Assembly: GCF_002109495.1 (NCBI RefSeq)
Contig: NZ_LVJN01000020.1
Coordinates: 914,300-978,299 of the forward strand
DNA length: 64,000 bases
Source of the DNA: Magnetofaba australis IT-1
GTDB lineage: Bacteria > Pseudomonadota > Magnetococcia > Magnetococcales > Magnetococcaceae
Direction of reading: 5' to 3'
Positions 14,702-22,793 of this stretch are shown here, in pieces. A program made the position numbers and the translations under genes. The first letter of the stretch is position 1; every line of letters starts with the position of its first letter. Under the pieces are notes generated by a model. That model was not told where the DNA came from. It ran no database searches and saw only the letters and a list, made by a program, of their open reading frames with translations.

Positions 14702-15654
14702 GCACCGGTCTCCTCAAACCATTGCAGAGTGCGTTTGAGTCCCTCTTCCAAACCGACCTTGGGGTCAAAGCCGAAGGTGGTGCGCGCCAGGGTGATGTCG
14801 GGCTTGCGCAGGGGCAGGGGGGTGTGCTCGCGGGGGATGTGTTTCAATTCGCCGCGCCCGGCCACGCGAATCAGTGTTTCGGCCAGTTCGTTGGTGGTGC
14901 AGGCGGTCTCGGGGTAGCCGATATTGAAGGATTTGCCCGAAGCTTCGGGGCACTCCCACATCTCCTCCATGGCGTCGAGCAGGTCGTCCACGAAGCACCA
15001 GGCGCGCACTTCAGAGCCATCGCCGTAGATCTGCAATGGCTCGCCCGCCAGGAGTTTGCGACAGAAGTTGCTGATGGCGCCTTCGCCGGTCTGGCGGGGC
15101 CCGTAGACGTTGAAGGGGCGGATGTTGCTGCAGGAGACTTCGGGGCACTCCTTGGCGAAGCTGATTACCGCATGCTCCAGCGCCAATTTGCTCACCGAAT
15201 AGACCCAGCGCGACTCCGACGGCGGGCCGGAGACCATGGGCATGGACTCGTTGACGTTCTCCGCTTTGGGACCATAGACCTCGCTGCTGGAGAAGGCGAT
15301 CAGCCGTTTGACCGTGCCCGCCGCGCGCACCGCGTCAAGCAGGTTGAAGCCGCCTTCGATATTGGTGTGCAGCGTTTTGAGCGGATAGTCGTGATAAGCG
15401 CTGACCCCGGCGATGGCGGCCATGTGCACTACCGCCTCTGCGCCGTCGATGGCTTGGAACATGGCGTCGCGGTCGAGGATATCGCCCTGGATGAAGCTGA
15501 TGTCGGGGTCATCGCGCAGTTCGGGGACATACTGCAGCGAGTCGCGGCGCAGATTGTCGAACAGCACCAGCTTGTAGCGGTCGCGCATGCGCTGGGCCAG
15601 ATGGGAGCCGATAAAACCGGCGCCGCCGGTGATCACCAAAGTGGGTTTGCTCAT
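14698..15654 (-). CDS. NAD-dependent sugar-nucleotide epimerase/dehydratase (extended SDR)
   Basis: A 318-residue extended short-chain dehydrogenase. The N-terminal TGGAGFIGSHLAQRM binds NAD; HMAAIAGV, FSSSEVYG (catalytic Ser) and YSVSKLALE (Tyr and Lys) form the active site; RPFNVYGPRQTGEGAISNF and FVDDL follow. The family includes UDP-glucose and UDP-GlcNAc 4-epimerases and uronate decarboxylases or epimerases. Lying between a WbpB-like oxidase and a UDP-sugar dehydrogenase, it probably acts on the same sugar pool. Full length, cytoplasmic. Confidence 0.87.
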   Translation of the reverse strand: MSKPTLVITGGAGFIGSHLAQRMRDRYKLVLFDNLRRDSLQYVPELRDDPDISFIQGDILDRDAMFQAIDGAEAVVHMAAIAGVSAYHDYPLKTLHTNIEGGFNLLDAVRAAGTVKRLIAFSSSEVYGPKAENVNESMPMVSGPPSESRWVYSVSKLALEHAVISFAKECPEVSCSNIRPFNVYGPRQTGEGAISNFCRKLLAGEPLQIYGDGSEVRAWCFVDDLLDAMEEMWECPEASGKSFNIGYPETACTTNELAETLIRVAGRGELKHIPREHTPLPLRKPDITLARTTFGFDPKVGLEEGLKRTLQWFEETGA

Positions 15655-15695
15655 TAAACGCGTTCCTTGGGGTTCGACCGAGTGGGGCGGAGTGA

Positions 15696-16715
15696 CTATT
15701 GCTTGGCGGCGGCGATCTGACGCCGGTTCTCATCCAGCAGCGCCTGGGCGCGTTCGAGAATGCGGATGATGCGCACCGCGCGGCGGCCATCCATGATGGA
15801 CTCCTCGCGGCCATCGATGACGGCGGCAAAGTGCGCCGCCACCCCCGCCAGCGCCTCGCCGGTGGGCACGCGCGGCACCGAGATGTCGCCGATGCGATAC
15901 TCGGCGGTAGCCACGTGACGCTGGGACTCCTCACGCAGCTTGATGCCGGAGTTGTAGATTTTGATCTTCTCGTCGTTGTTCAGATCGTCCCAGATCAGCA
16001 TCTGCTCGTCGCCGCCGAACACCATGCGCCGCAGCTTCACCGGCGATAGCCAGCTCAGATTGAAGTGCGCCATGGTCCCGCTGGGATAGTAGGTGGTCAG
16101 ATGCACCAGGTCGGGGCTCTCCTCGGTCAGGTGGGCGTGGCTGCTCACCGTCATGTGCACCGGCTCTTCATTGAGTATGAAGTCGAGAATGGCCAGATCG
16201 TGCACCGCCAGATCCCACAGCACGTTGGCTTCCATGTTGAACAGACCCAGGTTGATGCGGGTGGAGTCCACATAGGAGAGGCGACCGAGCTTGCCATCAT
16301 CGTAGAGCGACTTGATCATGCGCACCGACGGCGTGAACAGGAAGGTGTGGTCGGTCATCAGCACGCAGCCGCGCGCCTCGGCCAGCTCCGCCAGCGCCTC
16401 GCCATCGGCCACCGTGGTGGTCATGGGCTTCTCCGCCAGCACATGCTTACCCTGCTCCAGGGCGGCTTTGGCCAGCATGAAATGGGTGTCGGCGGGGGAG
16501 GCGATGATCACCGCGTCGACGTCATCCCGCGCGATGGCGGTCAGACCGTCGGACTCCAGAGCGATATCGGGGTAGGCGGCGGCAAGTTTGTCGCGGCGGG
16601 CGGCGTCGCGTTCAGCCACGCAGCGCACATCGAAGCGCGGTTGACCCAGCGCGTTGCGCAGCAGATTGGGGCCCCAGTAGCCATACCCGATCAGGGCGAT
16701 GCGAATCTTGTCCAT
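15696..16715 (-). CDS. Gfo/Idh/MocA-family oxidoreductase (WbpB-like)
   Basis: A 339-residue NAD(P)-dependent sugar oxidoreductase. Seen: IALIGYGYWGPNLLRN at the N-terminus, the DAVIIASPADTHF segment, the HVLAEKPMTTT block with the conserved Glu-Lys-Pro, and DLAVHDLAILDFIL with the substrate-binding His. WbpB oxidises C3 of UDP-GlcNAcA so that WbpE can aminate it. The ATG at 16715 is preferred to an in-frame GTG at 16739 because AAGGA lies about 10 bases before it and it starts right before the Rossmann strand. Confidence 0.85.
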   Translation of the reverse strand: MDKIRIALIGYGYWGPNLLRNALGQPRFDVRCVAERDAARRDKLAAAYPDIALESDGLTAIARDDVDAVIIASPADTHFMLAKAALEQGKHVLAEKPMTTTVADGEALAELAEARGCVLMTDHTFLFTPSVRMIKSLYDDGKLGRLSYVDSTRINLGLFNMEANVLWDLAVHDLAILDFILNEEPVHMTVSSHAHLTEESPDLVHLTTYYPSGTMAHFNLSWLSPVKLRRMVFGGDEQMLIWDDLNNDEKIKIYNSGIKLREESQRHVATAEYRIGDISVPRVPTGEALAGVAAHFAAVIDGREESIMDGRRAVRIIRILERAQALLDENRRQIAAAKQ

Positions 16716-16798
16716 GGGCGAAATATCCTTTTTGTCCACAACGTGCGTTCAGTATGCCCGACCCATACGCGACGGGCAAGCGCTGCGCCCGTCAGGGT

Positions 16799-17314
16799 TT
16801 ATGGCAGGTCCGGCGCCTTGTCGGCCACCACGCGGGCGGGCACGCCTTGCACCACCGCGCCATCGGGCACGTCGCGGGTGACCACCGCGCCTGCGCCCAC
16901 CAGGGCGCCTTTGCCGATCTTGACCCCCGGCAGAATGGTGACGTTGGAGCCGATGCCGGCGCCGTCGCCCACCTCGATGGTCTCCAGCTTCCACTCGCCA
17001 TCCTGCAACGGCTGGCCGGTGGGGGAGCTGGCGCGGGGATAACGGTCGTTGGTGAACATCACCCCATGGCCGACAAAGACGTCATCGCCCAGCGTCACCC
17101 CCTCGCACAGGAACGAATGCGAGGAGATTTTGCAGCGTTTGCCCACCACTGCGTTCTTCTGAATCTCTACAAACGCGCCGATCTTGCTGCCTGCGCCGAT
17201 GGTGCAGCCATACAGGTTCACAAAACTGAAGTAGGCCACGTCCGGCCCCACCCGCACGTTGTTCAATCGAATTGTGCCTTCCTCTTTGCTCACCGTGGTG
17301 AATTCGTCGCTCAT
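16799..17314 (-). CDS. Left-handed beta-helix N-acetyltransferase (WbpD-like)
   Basis: A 171-residue protein built of hexapeptide repeats (VRVGPDVAYFSFVNLYGCTIGAGSKIG, VVGKRCKISSHS, VTLGDDVFVGHGVMFTNDRYP, VGDGAGIGSNVTILPGVKIGKGALVGAG shown here only as examples in pieces), a trimeric acetyl-CoA-dependent transferase fold. The FTNDRYPRA loop and the PDGAVVQGVPARVV end are typical of WbpD and related 3-amino-sugar acetyltransferases. It lies next to a WbpB-like gene and faces a WbpE-like gene, so the substrate is probably UDP-GlcNAc(3N)A. The ATG at 17314 fits the domain start; 29 residues of open frame upstream are not conserved. Confidence 0.83.
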   Translation of the reverse strand: MSDEFTTVSKEEGTIRLNNVRVGPDVAYFSFVNLYGCTIGAGSKIGAFVEIQKNAVVGKRCKISSHSFLCEGVTLGDDVFVGHGVMFTNDRYPRASSPTGQPLQDGEWKLETIEVGDGAGIGSNVTILPGVKIGKGALVGAGAVVTRDVPDGAVVQGVPARVVADKAPDLP

Positions 17315-17455
17315 GGATTCCGGTCCGCTAGATAAAAGAGAGGGAAAGTCCCGCATTCTACGCGCGCCCACACCGCTTGCACAGGGATTGACCCGTTTCA
17401 AGGGTTGTGGGAGAGTCGCGGGAGTGGACTCTTGGCGTGGTTCGTTTTGGACGAT

Positions 17456-17640
17456 GTAAGATATTGGGCCTCAGGCCCAAACCCGGCCAGGGAGCCGCCC
17501 TGGACCCGCACGGGCGCTGCCAATTTGTTATACGGCTCCGCCTATGGCCGCCAGGGAAATGATTTCCCTGGACCCTCGTTAGTTTTGCTTCTGCGCAAAC
17601 GTGAACAAATTTGCACGATTTGGAATATGTGCTTTGTTGT
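17456..17640. repeat. Mosaic of hairpins, headless type
   Basis: Modules: TTGGGCCTCAGGCCCAA, CCAGGGAGCCGCCCTGG, a CGGCTCCGCCTATGGCCG unit and CCAGGGAAATGATTTCCCTGG, then ACCCTCGTTAGTTTTGCT, GCGCAAACGTG and TTGGAATATG. The terminal part repeats 8965-9045. It fills the intergenic space between the divergent WbpD- and WbpE-like genes, so their promoters must lie at its edges. Confidence 0.7.
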
Positions 17641-17678
17641 GGTGCGGAAGAAAAAACAGACTCTTATGGAGCAGCTTT

Positions 17679-18791
17679 ATGAGCGGTCAGAACATCCCCC
17701 TGGTTGATCTCAAAGCCCAGTTCGCCCAAGTGGGCGAACAAGCCCGCGCCGCCATGGACGCCGTGCTGCAACGCGGCGACTTCGTGCTGGGACAAGCGGT
17801 GCGGGAGTTCGAAGCCGCCTTCGCCGACTTCTGCGGCGCCCAACACGCCGTGGGCTGCGGCAACGGCACCGACGCCCTCTATCTGGCCTTCGCCGCCCTG
17901 GGGCTGGGCGCAGGGGATCGGGTGATCGTCCCGGCCATGACCTTCGCCGCCACCGCCCTGGCGGTGCGCCAGACCGGCGCCGACGTCACTCTGGTGGATA
18001 TCGACCCCGCCACCGGCCTGCTTGACCCCAGCAAGCTGGAAGCGGCCATCACCCCCGCCGTCAAAGCCATCGCGCCGGTGCATCTGTATGGCCAGTGCGC
18101 CGATATGGAGGCGATTCTCAAAATCGCCGCTGCGCACAATCTGCCCGTGGTGGAGGACGCCGCCCAGGCCCACGGCGCCACGTTGGGCGATCGTCGCGCT
18201 GGCAGCATGGGGACGCTGGCCTGCTTTAGCTTCTACCCGGGCAAGAACCTGGGCGCTTACGGCGATGGCGGCATGGTCACCACCAATGATGCCGCCCTTG
18301 CCGAACGATTGGAGCAGCTGCGCAATCTGGGCTCGCCACAGAAGTACAAGCATGAACTCAACGGCTGTAATAGCCGTCTGGACACCGTGCAAGCCGCTGT
18401 GCTGGGCGTGAAGTTGCCGCATCTGGATGCCTGGAACGCCGCCCGCCGCGAACATGCCGCCTGGTATGACGGGCAACTGGCGGGGCTGAAAGGGGCGACG
18501 CCGCTGACCCACAATGCAGGCTCGGTCTATCATCTCTATGTGACCCAGGTGGACAACCGCGACGCGGTGCTCAAACTCCTCAATGAGGCGGGCATTGGCG
18601 CGGGGATTCACTACCCGTTTGCTATCCATGAGTTGGGGACGTTTGCGGATCTGGGCTATAAAGCGGGGGACTTCCCCTATGCCGAAGCGCTGGCGCGACA
18701 CGGTGTGAGTCTCCCCATCTATGCGGAGTTGACCGAGGCGCAGCGGCGTCGGGTGATCACGGTTCTGGCGGAAGCGCTGGAGTCCGTTTGA
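17679..18791 (+). CDS. DegT/DnrJ/EryC1/StrS-family aminotransferase (WbpE-like)
   Basis: A 370-residue PLP enzyme. Seen: IPLVDLKAQF at the start, GCGNGTDALYLAFAALG (cofactor binding), VIVPAMTFAATA, EDAAQAHGAT, and the Schiff-base lysine in CFSFYPGKNLGAYGDGG (about residue 185). The N-terminal FxxPLVDLKAQ form and the FYPGKNLGAYGDGG motif are those of WbpE/PglE-like 3-aminotransferases. The ATG at 17679 has GGAG 7 bases upstream; the open frame reaches back to 17601 without conservation. It is divergent to the WbpD/WbpB-like operon with which it should share a pathway to UDP-GlcNAc(3NAc)A-type sugars. Confidence 0.88.
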   Translation: MSGQNIPLVDLKAQFAQVGEQARAAMDAVLQRGDFVLGQAVREFEAAFADFCGAQHAVGCGNGTDALYLAFAALGLGAGDRVIVPAMTFAATALAVRQTGADVTLVDIDPATGLLDPSKLEAAITPAVKAIAPVHLYGQCADMEAILKIAAAHNLPVVEDAAQAHGATLGDRRAGSMGTLACFSFYPGKNLGAYGDGGMVTTNDAALAERLEQLRNLGSPQKYKHELNGCNSRLDTVQAAVLGVKLPHLDAWNAARREHAAWYDGQLAGLKGATPLTHNAGSVYHLYVTQVDNRDAVLKLLNEAGIGAGIHYPFAIHELGTFADLGYKAGDFPYAEALARHGVSLPIYAELTEAQRRRVITVLAEALESV

Positions 18792-18918
18792 CAGCGGGAT
18801 GGCAAAAATCGCGCGTCGTCATTTTATGTTCACATAAACTCGACTGATCCTTCATAAGATCCGACTACAGTGAAGATGCGCGCGGGGCTGCCGCGCCTTT
18901 TACTGAGGAGTGGGGTCG

Positions 18919-19089
18919 ATGAAAGGGATCATGGGTATCTTCGCCGGGCTGCTGTTATTGGTTGCGACCATGGCGTGGCTGGATCGAAGCGTGACGCCCC
19001 ATCAGTCCGCCACTCTGCTTTCCATTCAGAAGAGCGTTCCGGTTGCGCCCACTGCACAGGAGGCCAATGTGCTGGCGCAGGCGGATTAA
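18919..19089 (+). CDS. Small single-pass membrane protein, unknown
   Basis: A 56-residue ORF with GAGGAG 8 bases before the ATG (18905-18910), an excellent start context. Residues 1-20 (MKGIMGIFAGLLLLVATMAW) form one membrane segment or uncleaved signal; the rest is a short polar tail with SATLLSIQKSVPVAPTAQEA. No family recognised. It follows the WbpE-like gene by 127 bases on the same strand, with no obvious terminator between. Confidence 0.6.
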   Translation: MKGIMGIFAGLLLLVATMAWLDRSVTPHQSATLLSIQKSVPVAPTAQEANVLAQAD

Positions 19090-19174
19090 GCGGAGAGGAG
19101 TGCTGGCGCGGTTTTTCGGTTTTGGCTAAGATGGCCCCTTGTGCGGCGTATGGCCGCGAGTGGGGAGTGTTGCC

Positions 19175-19402
19175 ATGAAACTGAAAAACTTCGTCTATCT
19201 CAAAGAGCTTGAGGCTGAACGCAAAGCTTTTGAGGATGAGCATGGCAGCGCCATGGCGGTGCGGCTGACCCCGGAGATGGCCAAAGGGCTGCGCTGGGAG
19301 TTGCACTGTTATTTTGGCGTGGATCCAGGGCCGGACCTGTACACGCTGTTCGGCATGGAAGTGCTCACCAAAGAGGCCGATGCGCTTTCGTTCGAGCCGT
19401 AA
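19175..19402 (+). CDS. Small hypothetical protein, 75 residues
   Basis: MKLKNFVYLKELEAERKAF opens a charged helical protein containing AVRLTPEMAKGLRWELHCYFGVDPGPDLYTLFGMEV (quoted in part). It is mixed alpha/beta in appearance, without signal peptide or membrane segment. GGGGAG lies 8 bases before ATG 19175. No family is recognised. It ends 18 bases before a tandem pair of mosaic repeats. Confidence 0.55.
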   Translation: MKLKNFVYLKELEAERKAFEDEHGSAMAVRLTPEMAKGLRWELHCYFGVDPGPDLYTLFGMEVLTKEADALSFEP

Positions 19403-19420
19403 TGTCCTGCGCCCCAGTGA

Positions 19421-19585
19421 AAATGTTTGCGTGAGGCAGTTGGAGCTTGCGCTGACTATTGGCCTGCGGCTGGCCGCAGGCGGGGTCTGGGGCCTGTGGC
19501 CCCAGCGGGTGTGGGCGGCGCCCACGGTTTGGTCCTTCGGGAGTTTGAGGGCGGCGCCCTCAATATCTCTGATTTTCCCCTCTGT
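19421..19585 (+). repeat. Mosaic palindromic repeat, headed copy
   Basis: Head AAATGTTTGCGTGAGGCAG and GCTTGCGCTGACTATT, then CCTGCGGCTGGCCGCAGG, GGGTCTGGGGCCTGTGGCCCCAGC, tail GCGGGTGTGGGCGGCGCCCA with CGGTTTGG, and the last hairpin GAGGGCGGCGCCCTC ending AATATCTC. It forms a tandem pair with the next copy. Confidence 0.88.
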
Positions 19586-19610
19586 TTTTTCCTGTCTGAC
19601 TCCCAAGTAA

Positions 19611-19775
19611 AAATGTTTGCGTGAGAAACGGTGAGCTTGCGCTGACTATTGGCCTGCGGCTGGCCGCAGGCGGGATTCTTAAGGGGCTGCGCCCCTTAAG
19701 CGGGTGTGGGCGGCGCCCACGGTTTGTCTGTTCGGGAGTTTGAGGGCGGAGCCCTCAACATCTTCCATCTTTCCC
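19611..19775 (+). repeat. Mosaic palindromic repeat, headed copy (tandem partner)
   Basis: Same head, first hairpin and tail as 19421-19585, but the second hairpin is CTTAAGGGGCTGCGCCCCTTAAG instead of the TCTGGGGCC module. Two neighbouring copies that differ by one cleanly swapped module are the best evidence for modular exchange. Confidence 0.88.
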
Positions 19776-19804
19776 ACGTTTTTTGTTCTAGACGCGCAAC
19801 TCTC

Positions 19805-20716
19805 TCACAATCCCCGCAAATAGGCTGGTCGTAAAGGCGCATCTCCAGAGAGCGCGGCGTCGATCTGCGCCAACAGCTTGTCGCGATCCCGCGGAAGATT
19901 GCCCGCCAGCGCCAGGGCGTTGGAGGCGTGATTGGAGCGGAAGATGAGCCGCTGGGGCGGATCGGTCAGAGCGTCAATGAGGCGATGCTGTTCGCGCAGA
20001 ATGGCGATGTCGTCCTGAGCGATGAAGGGCGGGTCGAAGGCGGCGAGGAAGTCGTCACGCACCGACTCCTCCAGATAGAGCTGTAGGGTGGAGAGATAGC
20101 TCAACGGCGCCCGCTGGAGCAGTTCCACTGTGCCGTCGATATGCTCTTGCCAGTGATTGGCGCCGCCCAATCCCAGCACCACCGTGGCTGAAACTTTCAT
20201 TCCTGCTTGCGCCGCTTTGTTCAGACCATCGACCATCCCATCTGGCGTGGCGCCCTTGGTGATGCGCTTGAGTAGGGCGGGGGCGCCGGTTTCGATTCCG
20301 TAGTAAAGCAGGGTGAGGCGCGCGGCGCTGAGCCGCTCCAATTCAGTCACGGATTTTTTGCGCAGATTGGCGGGTAGGGCGTAGCTGGAGACGCGGGTGA
20401 GCCCCGGCAGATGCGTTTGCAGATAATCCAGAATCCGCAGCAACTCGTCGGTGGGCAGGGTCAAGGCGTCGCCATCGGCCAGGAACACGCGGGTGGCGTC
20501 GGGCCAGTCGGCGATGGCGGCGTCCATATGCGCTTTGAGCTCCGGCCAGGGGCGGGGGCGGAACGACTTGCTGCGATACATGCTGCAGAAGCGGCAGCGA
20601 TTGAAACTACAGCCGATGGTGGCCTGAATGATGAGATTCTGGCCTTCGGATGGCGGGCGATAGAGTGGGGGATGATAGTCGAGCACGTTTCTGTAATTTG
20701 TAAAAGGAGACGCCAT
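19805..20716 (-). CDS. Radical SAM protein, CX4CX2C type
   Basis: A 303-residue radical SAM enzyme. The iron-sulfur motif reads GCSFNRCRFCSMY (about residue 36): C-x4-C-x2-C rather than the usual C-x3-C-x2-C. A sub-family with GCSxNxCxFC is known, of mostly unassigned reaction. The rest shows the TIM-barrel landmarks VFLADGDAL, LLYYGIETG (the GxIxGxxE region) and VVLGLGG. No B12-binding or SPASM domain. The ATG at 20716 is chosen over an in-frame TTG at 20734. Lies between mosaic repeats; no operon partner. Confidence 0.85.
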   Translation of the reverse strand: MASPFTNYRNVLDYHPPLYRPPSEGQNLIIQATIGCSFNRCRFCSMYRSKSFRPRPWPELKAHMDAAIADWPDATRVFLADGDALTLPTDELLRILDYLQTHLPGLTRVSSYALPANLRKKSVTELERLSAARLTLLYYGIETGAPALLKRITKGATPDGMVDGLNKAAQAGMKVSATVVLGLGGANHWQEHIDGTVELLQRAPLSYLSTLQLYLEESVRDDFLAAFDPPFIAQDDIAILREQHRLIDALTDPPQRLIFRSNHASNALALAGNLPRDRDKLLAQIDAALSGDAPLRPAYLRGL

Positions 20717-20751
20717 CTCGCCATGCGAAACCAAAACTGCACAGAGCGTCT

Positions 20752-20918
20752 AATGTTTGCGTGACGCAGGCCCGGCTTGCGCTGACTACTGGCCGCCGAC
20801 TGGTCGGCGGCGGGGTCTGGGGGCCGCGCCCCCAGCAGGGTGTGGGGCGGCGCCCCACGGTTTGGCTCTTGATCTTGGGAGCTTGAGGGCAACGCCCTCA
20901 ATATCTCAAAACTTTCTA
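20752..20918 (+). repeat. Mosaic palindromic repeat, headed copy
   Basis: Head AATGTTTGCGTGACGCAG and GCTTGCGCTGACTACT, then GGCCGCCGACTGGTCGGCGG, GGGTCTGGGGGCCGCGCCCCCAGC (in parts), GGTGTGGGGCGGCGCCCCAC, and the end hairpin GAGGGCAACGCCCTC with AATATCTC. Between the divergent radical SAM gene and the zapE stop. Confidence 0.88.
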
Positions 20919-20938
20919 TCGTCTCTATTGTGTGGATA

Positions 20939-22027
20939 TCACCCCGCCTCCGGCAACGGTAGACGCGACAGCTCATGCAGACGCGAGACGCTGCGCTCAA
21001 AGGCAAACGCCGCCGCACCCTCGGGGCAGACGCTCTCCAGGTCGATGTCGCTGAAGATCCGCGTGGGGATGCGATGCTCATACAGCAGATCCACCAGGGT
21101 GATGAAGCGAATGGCCAGATCAGCCGCGTCGGCGGCGATGCGGGTGACGCCGCTGACGATCACCGCGCGGCTCTGCTCACACAGAGAGAGGTACTCGGCG
21201 CGGCCAATAGCGCGGGCGCAGATGTCGTGCAGATCGTACCAGAACACGCCATCGACGGCGCCAAGGGCGGAGGTTCCCATCTTGCGCAAGGTGACGTTGG
21301 CCGGAGCGGCCGCATGGCCGGTGATGAGCGTGAAGAGCTGTTCCGGGTCGCCTTCGGCGCGGGCTGTGGGTTCATGGTGGGCGCGCCGCCAGTCGGCGCC
21401 GCTGTCCAGATCCACCGGAACCAGCTCGCGTTCGATCAAGCGGATGAAGGGAAGAAACTGCTTGCGATTGACCCCGCCCTGAAACAGATCCATGGGCGCC
21501 CAGTTGCTGGTGGCGCATAGCGTCACGCCGCACGCCATCAACGACTCCACCAAACGTCCCAGCAGAATGGCGTCGCCGATATTGGTGACATAGAACTCAT
21601 CAAAGCAGAGTAGGCGGGCCTCCTCGGCGATCTGCGAGGCCATGAAGCGCACCCGGTCCACCCCCTTGGGCGGTTTCAGGTCGTGCATGCGCCCATGCAA
21701 CTCCTCCATAAAGGGGTGAAAGTGCACCCGGCGCTTTTCGCGGAATTGCACGCTGTCGAACAGCATCTGCATCAGCATGGACTTGCCGCGCCCCACCGGG
21801 CCGAACAGGTAGAGACCGCGCGGGGCCAGAGCGCCGCTGAGGGGTTTCCATACCGTCAGGCCGCGACGAATCACCTTCTCCGCTGGGATGTTGAGCGCCG
21901 CCGACAGATGATCCAGTGCGTCCAGAGCGTTGAGCTGCGCCTCGTCAACGTGCAATGAGCCGCCACGCAACGCTTGGTGATAGCGCTGGTAGGGCGTGAG
22001 CGAAGCGGGAAGAATGGGCATGTTCAT
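20939..22027 (-). CDS. zapE: Cell division protein ZapE (AFG1-like ATPase)
   Basis: A 362-residue AAA-type ATPase of the ZapE/AFG1 family, which binds FtsZ and affects Z-ring constriction, especially under stress. Walker A is GPVGRGKSML (about residue 76), followed by HFHPFMEELH, Walker B LLCFDEFYV and the sensor region VTLCATSNW. The C-terminal LCEQSRAVIVSGV and RFITLVDLLYEH are family-typical. Full length. The start ATG (22027) follows a GGTAG-type site weakly; a second ATG lies two codons later. Confidence 0.92.
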   Translation of the reverse strand: MNMPILPASLTPYQRYHQALRGGSLHVDEAQLNALDALDHLSAALNIPAEKVIRRGLTVWKPLSGALAPRGLYLFGPVGRGKSMLMQMLFDSVQFREKRRVHFHPFMEELHGRMHDLKPPKGVDRVRFMASQIAEEARLLCFDEFYVTNIGDAILLGRLVESLMACGVTLCATSNWAPMDLFQGGVNRKQFLPFIRLIERELVPVDLDSGADWRRAHHEPTARAEGDPEQLFTLITGHAAAPANVTLRKMGTSALGAVDGVFWYDLHDICARAIGRAEYLSLCEQSRAVIVSGVTRIAADAADLAIRFITLVDLLYEHRIPTRIFSDIDLESVCPEGAAAFAFERSVSRLHELSRLPLPEAG

Positions 22028-22139
22028 GACACTACCTGTCCGTGCAACGAGCTTATGACAGGATCAAAATATCATATGTAGAGTGGGGATTGAACAAAAA
22101 CCACGAAAGCTGGTGGTGAATAGGGGCTGTGTATGGGGG

Positions 22140-22628
22140 CTATTTCACAACCACCCAGTTGACGCCTTCGTAGGCAAAGGAGATCAGCTTGCCAGCAATG
22201 CTCCAATCGCTGGCCAGACGCTCCCAGTCGATGTAGTCGCGCACCTCATCGGGAATGCGCTCGATGACGCCGCTCTCCTCCAACATCTCCTCGGCCACAT
22301 CGCCCGCCGCGCCGCCTAGGATGGCGAGCTGCTCCAGCTCCTCCAAGCTCTTGGCTAATGGGATTGCTCGAAAAACATAGAGATAATAGAGCGCCGCGCG
22401 CTGAATCTGCTTGAGTTCCCGGACCTTCTCATACCACAGCTGAATCGTCTCATGGTCGATGAACAGTGCGTCGAACAGCTCCTCGTGGGGGCCGGAGACG
22501 TAGCTCATCTCATACTCTTCAGCCTCCAGCTCCGTCCGTTTGCTATTCCACTCCTCAATGCTGTGGAAAAAGAACGCCGCCTCTTCGCTGTCGAGTGGCT
22601 GAGCCTGGATCACTTCGGCGTCGTACAT
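22140..22628 (-). CDS. ArdA-like acidic protein (antirestriction DNA mimic family)
   Basis: A 162-residue protein, strongly acidic (about 35 Asp/Glu against 13 Lys/Arg). The C-terminal half follows the ArdA pattern: DVAEEMLEESGVIERIP, then DYIDWERLASDWSIAGKLIS, comparable to the 'YIDYxAxxRDxxxxG' end of ArdA from conjugative elements, and the length fits (about 165). ArdA proteins mimic B-DNA and block type I restriction enzymes. The N-terminal half is more divergent. There are no mobility genes next to it. A DNA-mimic role is inferred; inhibition of another DNA-binding protein is possible. Divergent from the SapC-family gene. Confidence 0.62.
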   Translation of the reverse strand: MYDAEVIQAQPLDSEEAAFFFHSIEEWNSKRTELEAEEYEMSYVSGPHEELFDALFIDHETIQLWYEKVRELKQIQRAALYYLYVFRAIPLAKSLEELEQLAILGGAAGDVAEEMLEESGVIERIPDEVRDYIDWERLASDWSIAGKLISFAYEGVNWVVVK

Positions 22629-22793
22629 GGCGATCTCCTCAAGTGGGGGCGGTGAGCGGAAATGTCGGGTTGTCTATGGCGTCAGGGTAACATACTTTAG
22701 CGGGCGGACCGCAGGGGCGACGCAGCATTCGCTCGGTCGCATTGCGCTTTCGCAATGGACTTTTGTTCTCACTCCCTGTCAGGTAGAGCCGTC

